Positions 36,656 to 48,567 of a DNA stretch of 64,000 nt are shown here, piece by piece; the stretch's first letter is position 1; each line of letters opens with the position of its first letter. Where the stretch lies: the NCBI GenBank assembly GCA_009739215.1, contig VSJF01000007.1, positions 1,851,072 through 1,915,071 on the forward strand, in the 5' to 3' direction. The notes under the pieces were generated by a model, which was given only the letters and a program-made list of their open reading frames with translations, did no database searches and was not told the origin of the DNA. Source of the stretch: Floccularia luteovirens. Taxonomy: Eukaryota; Basidiomycota; Agaricomycetes; Agaricales; Squamanitaceae. The position numbers and the translations under genes are program-made.

Positions 36656-37210
36656 TTACCAGGGGCGATATGGAGAGAATTTACGGTTATCATAGTCAAC
36701 ACACTTCTGTGGAGCACGCAATGTATCTGCCTCTTGAGCGAAGCCCGCGCTTCGGGGACGGCTGTCTGATGATAACCGTCGTTGATCGCCAGTATGTGAA
36801 CTTGATTCTAACCGAGATTCTATGTTTCTGGCGGAAACGCCAGAATGCGGCGTATGCGGAGAAAGTGGTGAAGGATCGCATGTGGTTGATGCGTTTTCAT
36901 GAGTACTATCAGAATTGATAATTAACCGGGACTCAGTTCCCAGACGAAGATTATGAGAAGTGTCTGCGTTTGCTGTAGATGGACGCGTTGAGTTAGTTTG
37001 CTGTGATTGAGTAGTGCGGTAAGGTCGGAAACGCGGTGACATTTTTTCCGTCGTACTGTCAGTTTTCTGAATTAATTTTCGACCATTCTGTGAACCAAAA
37101 TTGTAATACCTACGCATAGGACTGTGCAGCCAATGTATGTCTTCTTTCTTTTTCCCAGTAGTGTTCACCTTGTTGCATGCGATCTGCTCTTGGGTGAGGA
37201 TCGTCGTCAA
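36656..37210 (-). other. Ser/Arg-rich open frame, probable C-terminal extension of the APSES gene in another frame
   Basis: A 184-codon frame with composition like the APSES gene tail (RFRPYRTTQSQQTNSTRPS, SSHTGDQRRLSSDSRPRS). It overlaps the end of that gene (37110-37210), where it is only an out-of-frame reading, then continues open for 450 bases. No splice pair that joins it in frame was found. Either the APSES gene has a longer C-terminus disrupted by an indel or an undetected intron, or this is chance. Confidence 0.35.
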
Positions 37211-38566
37211 TCCTTAGGCGTCGAAGCACGGTTGCAGAGTCAGTTGCGTTAATGCCGCGCAGATCTTCCAAAGCGGATATGGGTGGTAACGCGTAAGGCG
37301 AGTCCACCACGTTCCTATCTGCGGGTGGTCGTATAGGAGCAAGGGTTATGTGGTCGGCCTTGAAAGATGAGACTTCAGAATAAGGCGATACAGGCCGCAT
37401 AGGAGAATCGGACATCCTGTTCATGTCATGACCGCGTGCCACGTATGACGAACGTGGAAGCGGGTTGCGCTGTTCAGGTGAAGTTATAGGACTCAGCAAA
37501 ATACTGTCGGACAGACTTCGAGAGGACGAAGGACTCGATGGGTCTGCCGGCCTTGCGCTAGACTCGTAGGGATGATGAGACGAAGCGTAAGAGTGGATAT
37601 GATTCGGGGGTGGAAGGAAAGTAGGATGACGCTGGCGCGAAGGTCCAGTTGGGGCATCAAAGCCCGAGGGTGGAGTGACTACTGTCCAGCTCGAACTTGC
37701 CTCGCGCGGAGCGGTCATTACATTCGTTGGTTGGGTGTTCCGTCTCGGTCGACGTCGTCCTGGCCCAGAGGCTACTACTTGGCCATAGCCAGGCTGATCA
37801 GGAGACAAGCATGTATCTGGAAATGTGGGTCTTTAGGGTGGTCAGCTCAGTACAGTTAACTACGAGAGGATACAGTACCCAAACAATGGTATCAGGTCAT
37901 CCCGTATTGACCAGGCCACTCTGAAATTGAAAAATGAGATTTCGAGTCGTTACGAGGACTTTTTTTACATACCTACGGGATAGCCTTAGTGCCACCTGAC
38001 AAAATATTGTATCATTTGACTGTTTCGGCCGAAGATAAGGAAGAAAAAAAAGCAAACCTCATACGGCATCCATGTCCCTTGAATCTTGAGGTAGCCGCCA
38101 CGTACACGCCTGATGAGGGGTGCAAGGTCTGGTTGAGAGTCAATCATCTTGACTATATCCGCTATATGTAGCAGATGAGTTTGTGGAACGGGGTGTAAGG
38201 AGATGTTTACCTTTGGAATTTCCTAGAGCTGAATATAGGAGAAACATTATTAATCATGGGATTGTGAAGAGGAACGGCTGCAATACCTTTCCATATGCCG
38301 GTCCATAGGATGTAGCCGTCGTCGATGTCCATCATAATCCATTGACCATTGAGAGGATACTCATAAACCGGACTAGAAGGGAAGGTAAGTGATTATAGTA
38401 GCTAAAGAGTGAGAGTAAAGACAGACATATAACCTCTGGGATCGTTGCTTGTAATATAGCGGCCTTTAGTGACATTGTGGGTAGGACTAGCAAAGGGACG
38501 AAAACGGGGTGGATTGGATAACGAGGAGGAGGTATGCAAAGAGTCCTGTAACATACCGGACGTCAT
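37110..38566 (-). CDS. APSES/KilA-N-type DNA-binding protein, Xbp1-like
   Basis: ATG 38566 gives MTSGMLQDSLHTSS and NPPRFRPFASPTHNVTKGRYIT. Successive short exons assemble an APSES domain (about residues 40-140): VYEYPLNGQWIMMDIDDGYI, LWTGIWK, ALGNSK, ADIVKMIDSQPDLAPLIRRV, RGGYLKIQGTWMPYE, VALRLSRRVAWSIRDDLIPLFG, DTCLSPDQPGYGQV. The RGGYLKIQGTW block and the order of parts match the Xbp1-like branch of APSES regulators (yeast Xbp1 is a stress-induced repressor). The rest is Ser/Pro-rich, with SPEQRNPLPRSS, and ends EKERRHTLAAQSYA. Exon junctions are inferred; the domain itself is convincing. Confidence 0.8.
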
Positions 38567-39174
38567 TGCAGTAGTAGTAAGAGATGAAAAGAAAAAGAAA
38601 AAAAAGGAAAATGATAGATTTAATGTAAATTGAGAATGTGACCACGCGTAGATATGTCAACAGGGAGAAAACATTCAGATATTCCTTTTTCGGAAATAAG
38701 AAACCCGCGAGATCCCCGCTTTGTGCACTTTTGCAACGACGGCCCCCATCACGACCCTCTCCGACGTCCATGACGACCTGGGGATATGAACCAAGTCAGA
38801 CCGGTCGAAGAAGGGATTATGGTTAACTATATATAATCAATACAAATATCGATATCTTCGATCATGACGATTTGGCTGTGTTCCTGACAAGTCGACCTCG
38901 ATCGCCACTCTTCGAACGTCACGAGTCCCCTTGGTCCTGAGAAACGTGTCCGGGAGCTCGCAAGAACTTTTTCAGGAGCTCATTTCAAAACTCGGCCCGT
39001 TTCGTTTTAAGCTCGGTCCCGAATCTCAGCCCAATTTCTCTGCCATGTGCTCATGAACCTTGCTTGCTAAACACTTTTCCTGCCGCAAGCCGTGGTTGGT
39101 GCCGTGTCTTCTACCTAATATATGCTTTCTTATTTCATGATAACCACAAGCAACATTCTCTATATTCATCATAA
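38567..39174. other. Intergenic / promoter of the APSES gene
   Basis: AT-rich leader next to the APSES start, then GC-richer spacer to the 3' end of ornithine decarboxylase. No gene seen. Confidence 0.5.
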
Positions 39175-40873
39175 TTATAGTCCATGTCCTTCGCTAGCAA
39201 AATCTATAAGAACTCTCCTCACTTCGCTCGCTCCGATCCCTCCCGCGGTGTATACAACTTTACTGAGCTCAAATCCATTGAACTGGCTCGCTGCACATAT
39301 CGTATATGCCCCCATGTTCTCGAATCCTAGCCAATCGCCAACTTGCAATGCGCTCGGTAACAGCGTCTTGGGACAGACGCAATCAATTGAATCACACGTA
39401 GGACCCCATACGCTACTGACGTGTTGGGGCTCCGAGGACGCAACGTGGAAAGATCCATTTAGGGAGAGCACATACGGCTGCACAACCTGGTGATCAAACA
39501 AGATGCAATTAAACGCGCCGTAAACGCCATCATTGATATAGTCTGCATATAAAAGGGAAAAAAAATGACAGAAAACTCGATCAGTCTCTTCGAATATTAG
39601 AAATAATATATATATATAAATAATACCCACACATGACGGCTGGCTGATCGGAGATTGGGTCCGTATCAGCTTGCGACGGCTCAATAAGAGGCGCCCTTCG
39701 AGCGATGATATTCGCAGCAAGTTTGAATGCCTTTGATACGTAGAACCTTCCAGGTTCTGCAATGATTTTGATCCCACGACGGTCAGGGAAATGTTGGTCG
39801 ATCGCCCCACTCAGCACTTTGGCTGCTTGTTCAAACAGCCCATCTTCAAACCCGCCTCCAACGTCGAGTAAGTTGAACGTAAACCCTACTTCTGACCCCA
39901 TGTCGAATACGGAACGCGCACGTACGATAGCATCGTTGTAAACAGACGGGTCATAGCACCCACTGCCGACATGGAAGCTGACACCAACGACATCGACTTT
40001 TAGTTCCCGAGCCTTGGCAAGTAGACCGGGCACGGTTATCAATGGCGCACCAAACTTTATTCCAAAAGCACAGAGACTTTTAGAATCATCCGTCAAAATA
40101 CGTATAACAGCTTTGGCGTTCGGATGGGAGCGAGATATTTTATAAAGTTCATCGGCGTTATCGAACGTCATCAGATCTACCCCTCTCTTAGCCGCACTGC
40201 GGATAAATGAGATAGCTTTACAAGGGTTCGCGAAAATGATGCGAGAAGGATCGATTCCTCCGATCTCAAGGACTTGTGAAATTTCGCCATTGGATGCGCA
40301 ATCGAACCCAGCACCTAAAGCAGCAAGGAGACGAATAATGTACGGGTCCGGGTTGCATTTCACGGCTGAATTTGAAAATAAATAATTAAAGTTTGCTTCT
40401 GATGAAGTCAACTCACCATAAAAGGGTTGAATCTGGGGTAGACAAGCCTTCCACCTCTGGTGTTGTTGATACACTTCACAGAGGTCAGCAACAAAGAAGG
40501 CTTTTTCTGCATCCGGTACGTGATTAGCGGACAAACGAAAAGCCTCCATGATACCATTACGCAAATGAACTTCTGAATGGCCATGGAGCAGAGGTGGCAG
40601 TGATGGAAATATATTTTCGAGGGATGAGTCACTCCCAGTCACCCGAAGGGTTGGCGGAGATGAGGGAACGTCATTCATGGAAGTGGGAGACCACTTGAGT
40701 TTTCTATCGTGATAATAAGACAGTGAATCGGAAAGAGAAATTGGGCTAAAATCGATAGCATTGTATGTAGGAAGAGTTTCCAACTGGGACATTGACGTGT
40801 TTAGAATGGGTATTTGGGTAGAGTCCAAGAAATCTTGAGATAGTTTTCGATCAATTGCTTTTGGTTTTTGCAC
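39175..40873 (-). CDS. spe1: Ornithine decarboxylase
   Basis: PLP enzyme converting ornithine to putrescine, the first step of polyamine synthesis, cytosolic. Exons 40873-40417, 40365-39631 and 39542-39175 give about 519 residues. Splicing at 40366-40416 restores PFYAVKCNPDP with the PLP lysine, and at 39543-39630 restores YYINDGVYGAFNCILFDH. Other hallmarks are LAALGAGFDCAS, GVSFHVGSGC, LDVGGGF, the phosphate-binding EPGRFYV and the catalytic-Cys motif WGPTCDSIDCV. An N-terminal extension (MQKPKAIDRKLSQDFL, about 100 residues before the barrel) is typical of fungal enzymes. The first intron is 51 nt, stop-free and cuts the PLP-lysine motif. Fungal ODC is usually controlled by antizyme; no antizyme gene is seen here. 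Confidence 0.96.
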
Positions 40874-43029
40874 CTTATTGGTGGTCTATTGGATATTGAA
40901 ACCCGATTTACCGAACCTGAACCGCCACGGTCGATGTCGAGCCGGGCGGGAGAGGACGGCAAGCGTTGGGTTTACTCAGTCAAAGTAGGTCCTCGCTCCC
41001 TGTGCAGCGAGGAAAGATTGAGGGCGAAGGTGATTTGAAGATAAGATAAATAAGAAGATACTAAAGCAGATGGGGGATGGCGATGAATTATCAGGGAGGT
41101 TCGCCTAGAGAATCGTCAGAACAAAAAATTTAAGTGGAGTAATAAAACTGGCCTCTAACTGATGACCACCTGTTGATCAGAGTTAGTTGATAAAATTAAA
41201 AAGCAAAACAACGTTGGAGTAATTACTCAAGGGTCAGTAAACGAAGGTCCGCGTTTCTTTCCTGGTCAGTAATGGTGGAGTGGCTTCAATGACCTCAAAG
41301 CTGTGTTTTATGGGAATGCGCTGTGATTGACGACGAACAAAGAGGTTTTTTGGCGGAGTTTGGTATCATCGATTACGGTAAATCATCGGTTTATTCCGGT
41401 GCCGCACCATCACCAATTCACGGCACGGCGTCACGGTGTACCGTCTTACATTGCCAGCATGTCTACTTTCTGACGAACAGATGGCCAGGACCCGGAGACC
41501 AGCTCACCGATCCGTTTGCGAGATCGAGGTCATGGAAACTTGCGTTGGAACCCATAACAAGAAGGTCTTTGTTATCGATCAAAAGGTTGCACTGTCTTCG
41601 AAGGAAGTGGCAATATATCCACAACGCCGAACTTCTGGTGTGCGTGTTTGGATTCTATATCAAATTCCTTCCAATCCGACTTTACCAGTGCTTCAAAAGG
41701 AATTCTAAACATAGTTCAAACCTCGCGCAAAAAAAAACATTAGAAAGGTTCAAGCCAAAGCAAAGATTATCATTTTGTCGTATCTCTAACCTTTGAAGAA
41801 GGTCACGTTCATGTGTACAAGGCAGTTTTATTTGCTTTTTTTCTTCTGCTAAATGGTTTAGGGGTTTTCAAAACAGAAATCTCAATTTTCATTGCTCCAT
41901 GCTCCTCGCAAGTTATAACTTTGCTTTTGTCTCCCTAATGAAAAGGTGCTGTTTACCTTGTAAATGTAGGGGTTAATTAAGTTAAACCATCAAATCAAAA
42001 TTTTTGACATAAGTGACTGGAAATAATTTCAAGCCTTCCCTTTTTTTTTCTCGATCGACGACTTGTAGCGGGTCGTTTTCATATCGGTACTTATACATAC
42101 AAGGGTGATGTGAGAAAGTTTCCACTAAGAACAGCAATTTGGTTCAGTCCATTCCTGAGAAATATAATATCAGTGATAGTTTGTTAAACTGGACGCACTG
42201 TGTCATAATAGGGTCAGCCTTTGAATTGACAAAGTTGTAGGTTGACATTGACAAGAGCATTCTAATATTAAGATACCGAATGTGCTCATTTTTCTCAAAG
42301 ATTGTTGTTCAAGTCGTACTACGAACATTTGAAAAAGGACTTTGACCTTCCACGGAGTTGAATACAAACCGGAGCACGGCGCTCTACACCGGACATCTAT
42401 CATTTTTCTCCCGCGTATATAGCATGGAGTCTACTGGAAATATGGAGCTCGCAGTCACACTGGGTTTCAGGACATCATTCAATTTGCTCCAGACAAAACA
42501 TTCATTGTGCCACGCAAGACTTTTGTACAACGTTGACCATTAGAATTTATCCGAGTATTCCGAGTGGATAGAGAAACTTTCAAAAATAAAACTTTAAATC
42601 TCGTCACAGAGATATAAACCCCACTCATGATCGGGCAAAGCTTCAAATTCAATTGATTCCCCGTTCGTGCTGGCAGTTGAGACTTTTTTAACGCCTGAAA
42701 TTCATCAGAAGCGGTTCAAAATGTAATTGACAGCGCGGGAACACAATAGATTGATATGTAATTACCATACAACCTTACGGTCAAAATTTCCACCGAGACT
42801 TCGAATTCACGCGAACTCACGGACAAGATGATCAGGATGTCATAGATAATCTCTTAAGGAGTAACTGTCTTTGTGATATGTCCACAAACGTGTTCGCCTG
42901 ACCTGGCCAAATGAATAGTCGCCCCTGCCTTTTTCATGGGGTAAAACATCCTTTTCGTCACTGCAAAGTGATGCCATACCTATTTAGTACCTGTTTGTGG
43001 GGGAAAATTCGCGTGGGTGACCTACAGCA
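40874..43029. other. Intergenic region, ODC upstream and spacer
   Basis: About 2.1 kb. A 157-codon plus frame (41323-41796) and a 90-codon overlapping frame (41436-41708) show no recognisable domain or conserved motif, and I do not accept either as a gene. The rest is AT-rich with no repeats or RNA genes recognised. Confidence 0.4.
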
Positions 43030-44388
43030 CTAGGATGATGTGACAAATTCCGTGGACGATGTGTCGCGTGGTGTTTGAGTTGGAATATGGGACTCGAGCC
43101 TCGAAGCTCCTGAAACAGCAGGACGAGGTAGGGGTTCCCATGTGGTTCGTTTCTGTCCGTTCGTCCCTTGAGATGTCGACGAAATTGGATTATCCGACGC
43201 GGATCTATCGGCGCTCCACTCCAAAAGGCCTCCCAAAGGAATGTGCTGGACAACAACTCGCTTCCCTAATACTTCGGCCTGAAAAAAAAATCAGGTCTTG
43301 GTAATTGGTTAGCTATAGCACCGGGTTACGTACCTCGTACATTTTGAATAACCCAATGTTGACTTTACTCCAGTTGGGAACCCCAACGGCGATAGAGTGT
43401 AGCTGTGACGAGTGCTCGTGAAATGGACCATATTTCAATTCATGAATACGCATGATGGCCATAAAATAGAAATTCGTAAGTGGTAATGGTGGCTTAACCA
43501 CTGAAGACACGGGTATTTCTCTTTGGTCTGCATCAGGAGCTTAGCCCGTATCTCGATAAAAAGGAAAGGGAGTATTACCTCGGAGTTGACCACTTCCAAA
43601 TATGTACGGAAGAAATGAGTGATCATCTAATCCCCAAACCCCCTGACTACCTGCGGGTTCCAGTCTATATACGTCCTGAAGTCTCCAGCAGAGACGGATA
43701 TATCTTAGGAAAACGCACAAGACCATCTCGCGTTCCTGCTCTTGGACAGGCTCAAAAAATCTTATAAGCGTAAGGCAAAGCAGAAAAAGCGCAAAGCCAA
43801 GTTCGTGGCCTGTGCCATAGTCCAACCGAGTGAAGGAGCCAAATGAAATGACAAGATACGGTTTGACAAATGGGATAGCTGCGGAAAATTCTCGAGGAAG
43901 TAGAGAGTGCAAAAGATCGTCTGCCCTCTATGTGACTTCAGAGTTAGACTGGGAAGCAGACTGCCCGACTACGGTTGAATCCACTGACCTCTTCCACACG
44001 TTTCCCCCAAGCCCGAAACGCTAGGTTCCCAAAGCGTTGCGGTGTTTCTAAGGGTGGAATCTCGTCGATCCAGCGATCGAGGGAATCTAAGAGCGAAATC
44101 ATTCTTACGGCAGCCTTATTGTACAATGACTTGAGTTGAGTTCATATTCCGAAGTGAGACATTGGATGAACATATTACCTGACTAGGGTGCTCAGGCAAC
44201 CATGGGAAAGAACAGCCGACGACGGATTCATTCAGACGACGCAAAAAGATAGCATAGTCAAGATAAGACTGTGTGCTCTTCCAAAACTCTACATCATCAT
44301 CGGACTTGATGACAAGTTTGGGCCTATGTTCGAAGTTGGCCAACTCAGCTACTGGAATTTGGCGAAGTTGACGTAGATCACTGTGCAT
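43030..44388 (-). CDS. Serine/threonine phosphatase 2A activator (PTPA, Rrd1/Rrd2 type)
   Basis: Peptidyl-prolyl isomerase-like activator that helps load metal into PP2A and PP2A-like phosphatase catalytic subunits. ATG 44388 gives MHSDLRQLRQIPVAEL. Exons assemble the family order: KLVIKSDDDVEFWKST and FLRRLNESVVGCSF, then ISLLDSLDRWIDEIPPLETP and QRFGNLAFRAWG, then KPYLVISFGSFTRLDYGTGHEL. They continue with RYIRLCWRLQDVYRLEPAGS, QGVWGLDDHSFLPYIFGSGQ, FYFMAIMRIHELKYGPFHEH, SSQLHSIAVGVPNWSKVN and FGSGQ-distal VVVQHIPLGGLLEWSADRSA. It ends in a Ser/Thr-rich tail (about 60 residues). The key FGSFTRLDYGTGHE and GVWGLDD signatures are intact. It shares a short divergent promoter with Ku70. Which yeast paralogue (Rrd1 or Rrd2) it matches cannot be decided. 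Confidence 0.93.
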
Positions 44389-44560
44389 TCGTAACAAGCT
44401 TGACGACAGACAATGTTTTTTTAAAATAACATAACCCCAACCATTGCGCTGCAAAGTTACATGACATGACGCGAAGTCATGTGATCGTTACCAGTGACAG
44501 TGTCAGACGCGTTGCGTTCATGAATGAGTCGAATATTGCAGCTTAGAACAATCTCTTTAC
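44389..44560. promoter_or_regulatory. Short divergent promoter between PTPA and Ku70
   Basis: Only 172 bases separate the two start codons, so promoters and both 5' leaders are packed together. It contains the direct repeat-like GTCATGTGATCG .. ATGACATGACGCGAAGTCATG. No single factor site can be named with confidence. Confidence 0.5.
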
Positions 44561-47493
44561 ATGGCACCCTACGATGAATGGAACAAGCTTGAGGATGATC
44601 AAGATGAGGAGCTTCAGGATTTGTCGGTTGGTTTTTGCACATTCAAATTATCAAGATGAATCCTTTCAATATGCTTTTAACAGTATCTCGAGAGCAAGAG
44701 AGATGTTATTTTGTTCTGTATAGACTGTTCCGAGTCCATGCTTGAGCTTCATGAAGATCCGAACTACGAAAGTGTTCAGACATGTCATCTATATTCTGCT
44801 CTGGAAGCTGCTATGCAAATCCAGAAGAGAAAGATCATTGTCGGCCCGCATGACTCCGTCGGCATATTACTGTTCAATACGGTAAGGTCATGGTTCGTTT
44901 TGTTATTGTATATCAAGTCAATAATATGAGAAGACCAGGAAATCGGAAACTGGCCGAACGCAGGGCTCAGAGATAAAAAGGAATACTTTTGTCTATCAAC
45001 CAATATCCCCTCTTGGTGCTCCCAAAATCCAAGAATTGATACAATTACTTGATGGTCTGTCTCAGAATCAGAATCTCTTCCCGTTTACCTTCTCACAATA
45101 CATTTAGCTGCTCGTGAAGATCCATCTGAGTTGAGAAACACTTTCCCACCCCTTGTTGGAAAGCGAGTCCCTATCGGGGACGTTTTCACAAGCTGCAACT
45201 GGGTACTGCGAGATGGGTTTGTTCTATTATTTCTCGAAAAACTTCTCCATTATAAGCATAGAAATATAGTGCACCCAAAACTGCTACTAAACGTGTTTTT
45301 TTGATCACGAATGAAGATAACCCACATAAAGGGTCTGGGAGTAGTCAACTGATCACTTCGGCGCGCACCACACTGATTGTAAGTCCCACCCATTCAAGAA
45401 GTACAAGCGGTTAATTCAAATAAATACAAAGGACTTGACACAAGCTGGTGTTACGGTGGAACCGTTTTTCATAAGCACCAGTGAAAAGCCCTTCGAGCTC
45501 TCGAAATTCTACTCTGTGAGGGTTGTCTGGAACATTGTCATAGCTTTTCTGATTGATGGAAGTAGTCGGTGTTGCTCCCCAACAGCCTCGTTGAAGAAGA
45601 TGTTTCCGAGGCGAATCCTTCAGTGCTTCCAGAATCAATTTCAATATCAAGAATCGAGGATCTTCTTTCACAAATGCGATTTCATGAAACACCGAAGCGT
45701 GCACAGTTCAGTATCCCTTTTCATCTGGCTGATGGATTTACAATTGGTATTAAAGGGTAAACCAGTTCACCTGCCCTGATTCGATTCGACTGACTCTTAA
45801 ATGACTTCATGCCAGATATAGTCTAGTTACGGAGCAAAAGAAAGGGGTGTATAAATATTTCTTTGATCTTGGGGATAGGATGGAAGTTGCGAATGTTAAG
45901 ACGGTCTATATTGATGAGGTTAGGTGATCTGGTGACCTTCATTTCAGATTTACTAATAGTAAATATTCAGGACCGCCAGGCAGAAGTAGAGAAATCCAAC
46001 CTAGTCTTCGGAGGCGCTTCCGGCTCAGTGGAGCCAAGGTCTCATGAGGATAACGAGGAAATTTTCGATACGGCACGTTTTGTCAAAGCTGGTCGACGTG
46101 TAAGTCCTCCGTCATTGACGCTTGGATAATCGAACAGACTGGCATTTATGCAGCCGTTCTATACTGCCGATGAAGTTCGGTCGTTTCGATCCCTTGGACT
46201 AGAGCCCGGTAAACAAATATCTTGTTATTGTACCTTCGATTTTACAACCAAGACTCAGGTATCAAACTCTTGGGCTTTAAGGACCGCAGTGAACTGGCCT
46301 TTGAGGATAATATCAAACATTCTTTATTTATCTTCCCAGATGAAATGGTAAATACATGTTTCATTGCACATTAACTACCCAACTCTTTCAAGTCCTATTC
46401 AGGGAGTAGACGTACTTTTAGTGCCTTGCTGAAGTCAATGGTACGGAAAAAGAAAATAGGGTTGGTTCTTTTGCTTTCCAGGCGAAACTCTTCTCCTGTA
46501 TTCTGCGCTCTTTTGCCACAAGTGCGTTATCTCTCGAAATCGAGTGCTCAGATTTGCTCAGATTCTCACGGATGTTGTAGGAAGAGAAAGGCGATGAAGC
46601 AGGGTGGAATGACCCAGCCGGATTCCACCTTATTCCACTTCCTTTTGCAGACGATATTCGTGCCGCGCCAATTGAAGAGGCATTCCGAGGTATATACAGA
46701 TCGAAACTCAATCATGGATCAGATCAGCTCATAATCCTTTAGCCTCTGATGAGCTTAAAGATCTAGCTCGTGCATGGATCGATAAGCTATCAGTGAAGAA
46801 CGGAACATATCCGCCAGACGCATACCCAAATCCAGGTATGAGTAGCTAGTTTAATTCCTCGAAGCAAACTGATTGTATATCCCACGGGAAGCACTTGCTT
46901 TCCACAACGCCCAATTGCAAGCCAGTGCGTTTCGTGAGGAATATGACCCTAATACATTCGAAGACTTAACCGAACCAAAAGTGGAGATGATACACAAAGT
47001 AATTCTCATGCATTTCGTAATTTGCCCCATACAATGGTTGCCTTATTGTTGTCCGGTTTCAGCGAACTGGCAGTCTCATAAAATCGTGGAAGACAGCTCT
47101 TGGAAAAGATGAATCGGTTGCTTTTGTAGTTCCGGTCTCTGGGTCGAAGAGAAGAGCGGTGAGCTTTCGGTATAAATGTCCGTGTATCAATATCTGAACT
47201 CATAGTGAAAAAAAGGACGTTACTGTTGGTGAAGCTGAATTAAAAAGTAAATACGAAACAGGTACACTTGACAAAGTGAGTGGCGGTTTGTTTAGGTGGC
47301 TCTTATCATTGACCTTAACTGCAGTTAAAAGTGGATCAATTAAAAGTACGCGTCTTCAAAGGATCCGCCATTTTTATATATCTCAGTTCAACTTGTCGAA
47401 TCTTAGGAGTTCTTAAAGGCCAAAAGCCTTCCCGTGTCAGGGAAAAAAGCTGAATTGATTGAACGTGTGTCAGGCTGGTTCGAATGTCATTGA
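44561..47493 (+). CDS. ku70: ATP-dependent DNA helicase II subunit 1 (Ku70)
   Basis: DNA-end-binding subunit of the Ku heterodimer, needed for non-homologous end joining and telomere protection, nuclear. ATG 44561 (MAPYDEWNKLEDDQDEELQDL). About 15 exons with clean short introns encode the full architecture. The von Willebrand-like N-terminal domain has YLESKRDVILFCIDCSESM, HDSVGILLFNT, GTQGSEIKRNTFVYQP, DPSELRNTFPPLVGKRVPIG, CNWVLRDG and TKRVFLITNEDNP. The Ku core has FSIPFHLADGFTIGIKGYS, YKYFFDLGDR, PFYTADEVRSFRSLGLEPG and IKLLGFKDRSELAFEDNIKH, plus SALLKSMVRKKKIGLVLLL. The C-terminal arm (GFHLIPLPFADDIR) is followed by a SAP domain (LKVDQLKEFLKAKSLPVSG, KKAELIERVSGWF). Stop at 47491-47493. 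No disruptions found. Confidence 0.95.
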
Positions 47494-48567
47494 ATATATA
47501 TCACACCGAGTCACGCATAATTCGTACCTATATGTCTGTTTAGGTTATACAAATCTATTTTGTTTTCGGTTGAATGTAGTATGGAATCGCACAAAAGCAG
47601 AAACTGTTACCTGATCCAAACCGACCGGGCCCAACCCAGCCCGTAAAGATGACGTGTTGGAATCATTGGATCCACCGGAATGGTTAACCCCATTGATTTC
47701 TGGAGGTGGGGGAGAACATTCAATCCCTCGAGCCCGACCAGGCTCGACCCCTGCTGACCTTTACGGCCCGTATGTGTTGGTGCGACCTACTCTCTCCGGA
47801 TATCGTTATCCGTTGATAGCCAAAGAAGGAATATTTATTAATCTTTTGGTTACTTTCGATACCGAAAGAAATAATATAGGTAACTGTATCGGCGGTCAGA
47901 GGGTGTCTTCAAGGTACATAGATGATATTCCACCGTTCAGGAAGAAGCCGTTAAAGCTACAGGCAGTACTAATTTAATAATGAGCATAGTAAGCTACCCT
48001 TTTATGTGTTTATTGCAGACAACGATGGGGAAAAGATATTATTTTGATATGCCAATTTTGGTTGCTGGGAATCCGGTGTAGCTTTGTATTACTTACTGGA
48101 TTGTAAATTGTATGTGCACATGGCCACAAATTGACAGATCTCCCAAACCGCATTGGGTCAGGTTCGCATGTTGCAGAAATGCACATACAACAACAAACTG
48201 TCTTCGAATTATCGGAAATTGAAGAGATCGTTACACCTTGACAACGGAAGGAAATTTCCTTTTAGAAAGATATTTGTTTCCCGATACATAACGTACACCG
48301 TGACAGTCCCAAGCTAAGCCCGTACCCACGAATTATATGCGATCAGCCGTTACCTGACTGTAAAAGCTAGTTCTTCTATGATTCTTACTGGGAATATTCA
48401 GAGTACCGCAAGATCGTTCTATCCAAGTCCGCAACAACCGGGTACATGCGACTTGGAATTCCGGAAATTCAGACTGGTCGATCATGTTTGGCTACGCCGC
48501 CTGTTCCAACGTTTCACACGGTTTATTTATCAAATCACTCTCCTTTTATGCTAACATCGGCAATAGA
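47494..48567. other. Intergenic, includes an unrecognised open frame at about 47624-47977 (plus)
   Basis: The frame 47624-47977 contains RKDDVLESLDPPEWLTPLI and VLVRPTLSGYRYPLIAKEGI, is Pro-rich at its start and lacks a confident beginning. A parallel Pro-rich reading exists in another frame just upstream, which suggests a small indel or a missed intron. It could be the 3' exon of a small gene. No family recognised. The rest is AT-rich spacer. Confidence 0.3.

Noticed and set aside
41323..41796. 157-codon plus-strand frame and its overlapping 90-codon frame
   Set aside because: No recognisable motif, competing overlapping readings, no splice support.
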